Assembly: GCF_004193775.1 (NCBI RefSeq)
Contig: NC_041008.1
Span: 43,309,136 to 43,373,135, forward strand
DNA from: Glycine soja
Lineage: Eukaryota > Streptophyta > Magnoliopsida > Fabales > Fabaceae
Direction: 5' to 3'
DNA length: 64,000 nt
Of this stretch, positions 58,823-64,000 are shown in pieces. A program made the position numbers and the translations under genes. The first letter of the stretch is position 1, and each line of letters begins with the position of its first letter. The notes below the pieces were generated by a model that was given only the letters and a program-made list of their open reading frames with translations, did not search any database and was not told the DNA's origin.

Positions 58823-59599
58823 TCACCACCCACGAACTCTGCAACCAACCATGTTGAACCCCAACAACTCGTTACCCCCATTAAAATTTTTAGAGATATT
58901 GTTATAATGGTTGTTATTATTGTCATCCCCGTTCCTTTCTTTGTCTGTAGGAACGTACTTGTACATCACAGGGTTCTTGAAGGTGGAGATTGTAAGGCTG
59001 ACATCATCACCGGCGATGACTCTACCGCCAATGGCGCCGCCAAATACTTGGCCTTGAGAGGTGGAAAAGCTGATCCCGAAGGATAAGGGAGGGGGAGGGG
59101 TGGCTCCAGGGTGAAGGGTGTAATGGTTGTTGTGTAAGTAGGAGCCGTTGAGCGAGAGCAAGGTGAAGGGCCCACGGAGTGTGAGGGCAGCAACACCATG
59201 GATAGAGTTGTGAAGGGTTACTTTAGAGATCGTGCCAGAGGCACTGAGGATGGTGAGGCTAACGTGGCCTCGACGAGCAACATCAAGAATGGACTCAATG
59301 ATGTCGCTGCCAGGGGTCACGTTGACAATGACGAGCTTCATTGAGGGTTCAGCGGGTTGGCCCACTGGGAAGGAAGTGGTCTTAGGCTTGTTCTTGGAGC
59401 CTGGGGGCCTGCCACGCGGCTTCTTGGTGGGTGGGGTTGCAATAGGGAGATTCTCTAGGGGTTGGTTTGCAATAGGTGATGGTGGACAGCGAGGGAATTG
59501 GGAGGAGGAGCCAGTGAGGTAGTCCCATGAGGATGTCGAGTCTAAGTCCGAGGAGAAGGAGTTCTGGGAGATGGAGATTGCCATGGAATTGGTTGTCAT
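58823..59599 (-). CDS. AT-hook motif nuclear-localized (AHL) protein
   Basis: An intact 258-aa intronless ORF. One AT-hook lies at residues 59-73 with core RGRP (62-65) and flank GSKNKPK, the type-I hook, which binds AT-rich minor grooves. A PPC/DUF296 domain follows at about 87-205 (LVIVNVTPGSDIIESILDVA, GHVSLTILSASG, VFGGAIGGRVIA), through which AHL proteins form trimers and contact transcription factors. One hook and no introns fit clade A. The region usually reading Gly-Arg-Phe-Glu-Ile-Leu reads GPFTLL here (143-148). It is expected in the nucleus, acting on chromatin and transcription. The start is the first ATG; a second Met at position 6 is possible. Confidence 0.92.
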   Translation of the reverse strand: MTTNSMAISISQNSFSSDLDSTSSWDYLTGSSSQFPRCPPSPIANQPLENLPIATPPTKKPRGRPPGSKNKPKTTSFPVGQPAEPSMKLVIVNVTPGSDIIESILDVARRGHVSLTILSASGTISKVTLHNSIHGVAALTLRGPFTLLSLNGSYLHNNHYTLHPGATPPPPLSFGISFSTSQGQVFGGAIGGRVIAGDDVSLTISTFKNPVMYKYVPTDKERNGDDNNNNHYNNISKNFNGGNELLGFNMVGCRVRGW

Positions 59600-59723
59600 T
59601 GAGACAAAAAGGGAAATGGAATGAGAGCTGGAAAAATATGTAAGAGGTGTTTGAAATGTTAATGAAAGAAGAAAAGATGCAAGAACCTTTGTTTTTATGG
59701 TGTGAAGGTTTGCTTGTGAAGGG

Positions 59724-59730
59724 ATTTATA
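59724..59730 (-). promoter_or_regulatory. TATA box of the AHL gene
   Basis: CCCTATAAATCCC on the minus strand lies about 125 bases upstream of the ATG, which would place transcription start near 59695 and give a leader of about 95 bases. Confidence 0.65.
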
Positions 59731-60229
59731 GGGTGGTAGTGGCAGTGAATTCTATGAATTGTTGTGAGTAAACATGAAGGGGCGTGTTCTGAGGAAGGTT
59801 TCAAGTATGGAAATAGAGCCTGGTAGTGTGAGCGGTTATTGAAAGTGGGGTCTCTTTCATGCACAATGCAACAAAAGTATTTACATTAAGACTCAAGAAA
59901 TTTATTTATAAAAAGGTAATGAAATTAAAAGTTAGGATTATAGTCAAAGATTTTGAAATCATTAAAATATACATATATGACTAAAATTACTCTTAGTAAA
60001 ATGAAGAATTTTAATAATATATATTTTAATGTATTATATATTAATTAGGTCAATACCATGTTAGACTTATTAATTATTATTGGACAGATAGATTAATTAG
60101 TGTGAAATTTTTTTCAACTTAAAAAAGTGATTTCAAGTTTAAATTATTAAAATGCAACATGTGATCTCCACAAAAAAAAATATTTAAGCAAAAAAAATAT
60201 TATAGTCGTTAATTCAAAAATAAAACTCA

Positions 60230-61068
60230 ACCAGACATATGCTATTATGTGAATTTTATTCAACAATAAAATGTATTTAAAAATATGAGTCATGAGAAAT
60301 AGAGTTCAATGAAATACTTGTTATTGTGTGAATTTTATTTGGATTTTATTCAATAATAAATTGAAATGAGTATAAATAAAAATTAGTTAAAAGTTGTATT
60401 AAGTTAACTTTTCTAATTGCATCATGAAAAAGTTGCAACGAGAAAAATATTGATAAAATAGTTGAGCTCGGTAAATTGAATTGAATTTTTTGATATAGTT
60501 TTAATTATTTTTCATCTTATTTATATATGAAAATAATAATTAAAATTTGTAAGAAAAGTTTCCTACCTAGGAATAATTTAAGTTGTAAATATAATTGCAA
60601 TGAAAATGACTCATTTTAGGAGTTTATTTTTTGTTTACAAATATCTTTCAAAATCTTTTATTACTTTTTAAATATATATTTTTAGTTAGGTAAAAATCAT
60701 TGAAGACCTTTTAATTAGAAACACAATTCAATAGGACACTTTGTGGTATGCAATTATAATAAATACATGAAGGAAAAGCTTTGTCACCCATAGTTTATGA
60801 TATATTTGTGGTTTGGAATAAATAAATAAAATAACTCTATGAGACACTTATTATCATGTAAATTTTGTTATAAATTTATTTCAATAATAAAAATTTTATT
60901 AAACAAAATGCAATCAAAATGCATTGTTTAAATTTCTCTAATATAATTAGAATAAAAAAATGATTAGATAGTACCAGTAAAATAGTTGAGTTTGTTATAA
61001 AGTTGTTGGAATTCATTTTGAAATGTTTTCTTCTACTTAATCAATAAGATTAATAATTAAAATTTATA

Positions 61069-61070
<2 letters not shown>
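60230..61070. repeat. Diverged direct duplication
   Basis: The segment at about 60290-60560 (including GTGTGAATTTTATTTGG, AATAATAAATTGAAAT, AAAATAGTTGAGCTCGGT and AATAATTAAAATTTGTAA) is matched in order by 60830-61065 (ATGTAAATTTTGTTATAA, AATAATAAAAATTTTATT, AAAATAGTTGAGTTTGTT, AATAATTAAAATTTATAA). It is old, with many changes. Confidence 0.65.

Positions 61071-61071
<1 letters not shown>

Positions 61072-61128
<57 letters not shown>
61072..61128. repeat. (AT)n microsatellite
   Basis: About 28 AT dinucleotides, interrupted once near 61079. Confidence 0.95.
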
Positions 61129-61130
<2 letters not shown>

Positions 61131-62543
61131 AGAGAGAGCGATAAATTATGCTATAAATGTATATATAATAATAAAAATTGAAATTTTAATGATGCACTTT
61201 TCAACCAGTTAGTTCTGATCAAAATATTTTTATTGGGCAAATTTCTCATTACACCCGTTAAAAGAGAAATAGCATTTAATGAGATTTGCATTTTTAAATA
61301 AAGTAGCTTAGTGTTCTCTGCCTTAAATTCACATCATATAATTTATAGTAGTTTTTATATTATTTTGAATTTTTAATTATTTAGTTTAAATTTTAATATA
61401 TGTATGTTAATAGATATGTTAATAAATATTTAAACATATTTTTAATTGGACATATGCTTCAAAAATTATTAATTATTGGGGTGTTGTTTTAGGTAGATTT
61501 ATTTTATTTTGATGATTTCTTATATGTTTATTTTTTTTCAAAAAGTTAATTTAGTTAATTTTTTATTTTTTAATTGTGTTACTGATACAAATCTAATAAC
61601 TTGTGTTGATCATTAATGTTTAAAAAAAATATCTAGTGACATCTGAGTTTAATTAAATATGTTAAAGTTATAATATATATAAAAAAATGATAAGCAGTAA
61701 GATCAATTTATTAGAAATAGTGGTAAAAATTAATATAATCATTTGGGTATATTATAGGTACAATGTAGTTTAATTCATTTTTTTATTTAATTTAAGTATT
61801 ATTAATATAACTAATAAATTAAATTTATTAAAATCAATGTTTTTTTAAATAATAATTAGAATACTTAAATTAAAGTAGTTAGAATATTAGAAATATATTT
61901 TCAGAAGAAAAAATATATCAAATTAGAAAAAATTTTATATGAAAATAATTACATACCTGTTTTAGAAAAAATGTATCAATTTTTTAAAATAATAATGTAA
62001 AACTTGATTGCATTAAATACTAATAGAATAATAATATTAAATATTGATAAATAATAGAATGTATACCAAAACCTATAAAATGTCACAAAATTATTGTACA
62101 TCACTAAAAAAGAATGCAACACCCGTAAATTAATTATACATATAAATTATAGAAAATCATGATAATTAATAAAAAATAACAAAATTTTCGGAATCAATTA
62201 TTTTAAGCCTATAGAGACCTTCCCTTTGGACCAAACACCATACTACCCCCTAAATTTTTATGTATAAAAAATATGAATTACTTATATTTTTTCATAACAT
62301 TAGAGCAAGAAAAAGGTAAACAATTGGTACAATAGTTGCATTCTTTAAGGGCGTGTTTGATACTTGTGAACTAAGGTAACAACTCAAGTTACAATTTTTT
62401 TTTACATCGTTCGATGAATAATGAACAACACAAATCTAATCAAGAAATTTGTTTGAATACCCTTTTTAGTTTATCTTAAATATTATGTTTGGCATAATTA
62501 TTAATGGCATCCGCATTGCACTTCCACGCCATTCCCTACGTGG

Positions 62544-63310
62544 TGTAACACCCCAACTGTACTACTAAGGTTTTCTACTAATTTTTAACTCCATTAAAAC
62601 TCTTATTTAATTTATTTATAAAAATATGAGTAATTTTTTTTCAAAATATAACTATAAATCGAAGGCATACATTAACATATGAATAATCTCAAAAGTCATA
62701 CACAGAATAAAAACACTAGATTAGACAACATCTACCTAATGTTTATCTAGATGTAGATACTAGCCAAGATTACAAAAATATCTCCAACGAAAAGCTAGGT
62801 GAAATGTGTGAAACCATCAATATTGCACTCACTACCTACGGTAATACATCCAAAATGGAAAAGGAGATACATTATGCACTCCCTATGTTCGTCGTAAACT
62901 AATCCTAAAACATAAAACAACGGCAGACTCATAGAGAAATCTTCCTCTACCATCATACTCTAGAGACTAAAGAAACACCGTATCGTCCAGATAACTATTG
63001 TAACCTCTTCATGAGTAGGTTCCCTTGAACTACCATCTGTCGACACACCAGGTTATGCCAAACCAAAGACTCAAAAGGAAGTTTATACTCATGTATTCAA
63101 ACAGGGGGAGCAACATGAAGACTAAGTCTTAGAGCTTGAAGAAGTTTTGTTTTTTACATGTCCAACTCTCTTGAGTGGCATTTGTATTGATTGTTGTATT
63201 GTGTGTTGCATCTTAGTCTCTATATTTTTATATGTACATCATGCATCATCATGTAGGACTAAGAAGAGTGTTTCTGAAGTTAGAAACTTTCTTCAGTGCA
63301 CAAAACTCTC
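62544..63310. other. LTR-like start and unassigned sequence
   Basis: TGTAACACCCCAACTG at 62544 resembles the start of Ty3/gypsy LTRs. The following sequence could not be matched to the other LTRs in the window. The 71-aa frame at 63147-63362 has no recognisable features. Confidence 0.35.
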
Positions 63311-63314
63311 TGTT

Positions 63315-63683
63315 TTAATTGATTACAAGGTTGATCGTAATCGATTATACAAGTGTTTGTAGCTTGCAGAGAATTTTTTCGTATTAGTTTAATTGATTAC
63401 AAGCTAATCGTAATCGATTACATAGTTTAGTTGAGACAATGATTGGTTCTTCAGGAGTCTCTACTTAATCGATTACCAGATAATCGAAATCGATTACTCT
63501 GTTCTTAAAAGTGTTCCCAGAAGTGATCAAGAATACTTTAATCGATTACATCAAAAATCTAATCGATTACATTGTTCTTGAAAGTTTTCCAGATTTAGGA
63601 AAAACACTTTAATCGATTGAAATGATAATATAATCCATTACTTCTTCAAAATAATCGATTGCATTGTATATTTAATTGATTAC
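63315..63683. repeat. Six pairs of AATCGATTAC-type motifs
   Basis: Motifs of the form TTAATCGATTAC or close variants start at 63315, 63338, 63389, 63411, 63465, 63487, 63538, 63560, 63609, 63631, 63652 and 63673. Within each pair the spacing is 21-23 bases. Successive pairs are 74, 76, 73, 71 and 43 bases apart. The array lies directly upstream of a TATA box, probably in the U3 part of an LTR that continues beyond the window. Confidence 0.9.
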
Positions 63684-63705
63684 AAGCGGTTATAACTATT
63701 TTCTC

Positions 63706-63713
63706 TATAAATA
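63706..63713 (+). promoter_or_regulatory. TATA box downstream of the motif array
   Basis: TATAAATA preceded by CTC, about 25 bases after the last AATCGATTAC-type motif. It is the likely promoter of the terminal LTR-like element, with transcription starting near 63740. Confidence 0.6.
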
Positions 63714-64000
63714 ACCACCTTGTATTCTCATTTTTGTATGTGAAAAGTGTGCTAAAAATGCTAGCTGAAATAAGTGAAATAAAGAGAGAGAAGTAAGTGC
63801 TTAGAAAAAGTGTGACTCGCAACTTCTAAACTTTATTTTGAAGATCTCATGGTGAAAAGTAAGTTGTGAATTTCTAATGAGTTCAAGAAGACACTCATTC
63901 ACTCAAGCAACATTCTTGCATATGATTGATCAAGTTGTGTCTTTCTTTGACTCTGTTTTCGTGTACATTGTTAGCATATGCATGAATTTTTGAAGGCATG

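Larger units (their letters stand above)
59871..62543. other. Intergenic, AT-rich
   Basis: No gene is seen. It contains a diverged direct duplication and an (AT)n tract listed separately. A GGGCGTGTTTGATACTTGTG phrase near 62350 looks like one end of a MITE without a recognisable partner. Confidence 0.55.

Noticed and set aside
59232..59522. 96-aa plus-strand ORF
   Set aside because: It is a shadow of the AHL gene on the opposite strand.
63147..63362. 71-aa Cys-rich plus-strand ORF
   Set aside because: Its end overlaps the AATCGATTAC array and it has no signal of being a real protein.

Overview
The window is nuclear DNA from a flowering plant, most likely a legume close to soybean (Glycine, Phaseoleae). 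It is AT-rich, its genes have GT-AG introns and long UTRs, and most of it is dead transposable-element (TE) sequence. The legume placement is inference from an Ogre-like element with an extra 5' ORF and from a terminal LTR-like region packed with AATCGATTAC motifs.

Three genes look intact. (1) A four-exon RING-HC protein, probably an E3 ubiquitin ligase, at 16971-22501 (+), 251 aa. (2) A single-exon C2-domain protein at 35762-37126 (+), 454 aa. (3) A single-exon AT-hook/PPC (AHL) DNA-binding protein at 58823-59599 (-), 258 aa. They are unrelated and separated by TE debris, so no operon-like or pathway logic connects them.

Layout. 29-1879: a long inverted repeat with arms of about 0.9 kb. 2166-3925: an LTR truncated at its 3' end. 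3926 to about 13445: a decayed Ogre-like (Ty3/Tat) element with ORF1, gag, G-patch protease, a probable intron and RT/RNase H. Its integrase is deleted, and its 3' region holds about 16 hairpin-forming repeats. 13490-15780: AT-rich degenerate repeats and a palindrome cluster. 16680-22800: the RING gene, whose introns hold two hAT elements with 8-bp target duplications and a Tourist-type MITE. 23640-26468: a Ty3/gypsy 5' fragment fused directly to an antisense CACTA transposase (26468 to about 33880). That transposase is split by a solo LTR (27710-30416) with a recognisable 5-bp target duplication. 34360-35210: two MITEs. 35350-37360: the C2 gene, with a SINE inserted just after its stop codon. 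39300-44765: a dead Ty1/copia element. 44935-47345: a LINE fragment (-) interrupted by a TIR element (45873-46712) that carries the first exon of an Argonaute gene. 51225-55080: a Tat-type Ty3 remnant with an antisense ORF and 3' LTR. 55080-62540: mostly gene-poor AT-rich DNA around the AHL gene. 62544-64000: LTR-like sequence with twelve regularly spaced AATCGATTAC-type motifs upstream of a TATA box.

The items most worth a second look are the covarying hairpin array in the Ogre 3' region, the Argonaute exon inside a TIR transposon inside a LINE, the spaced AATCGATTAC pairs, the long inverted repeat, and the SINE beside a stop codon. All identifications come from reading the sequence and from knowledge of the families. 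No database search was run.
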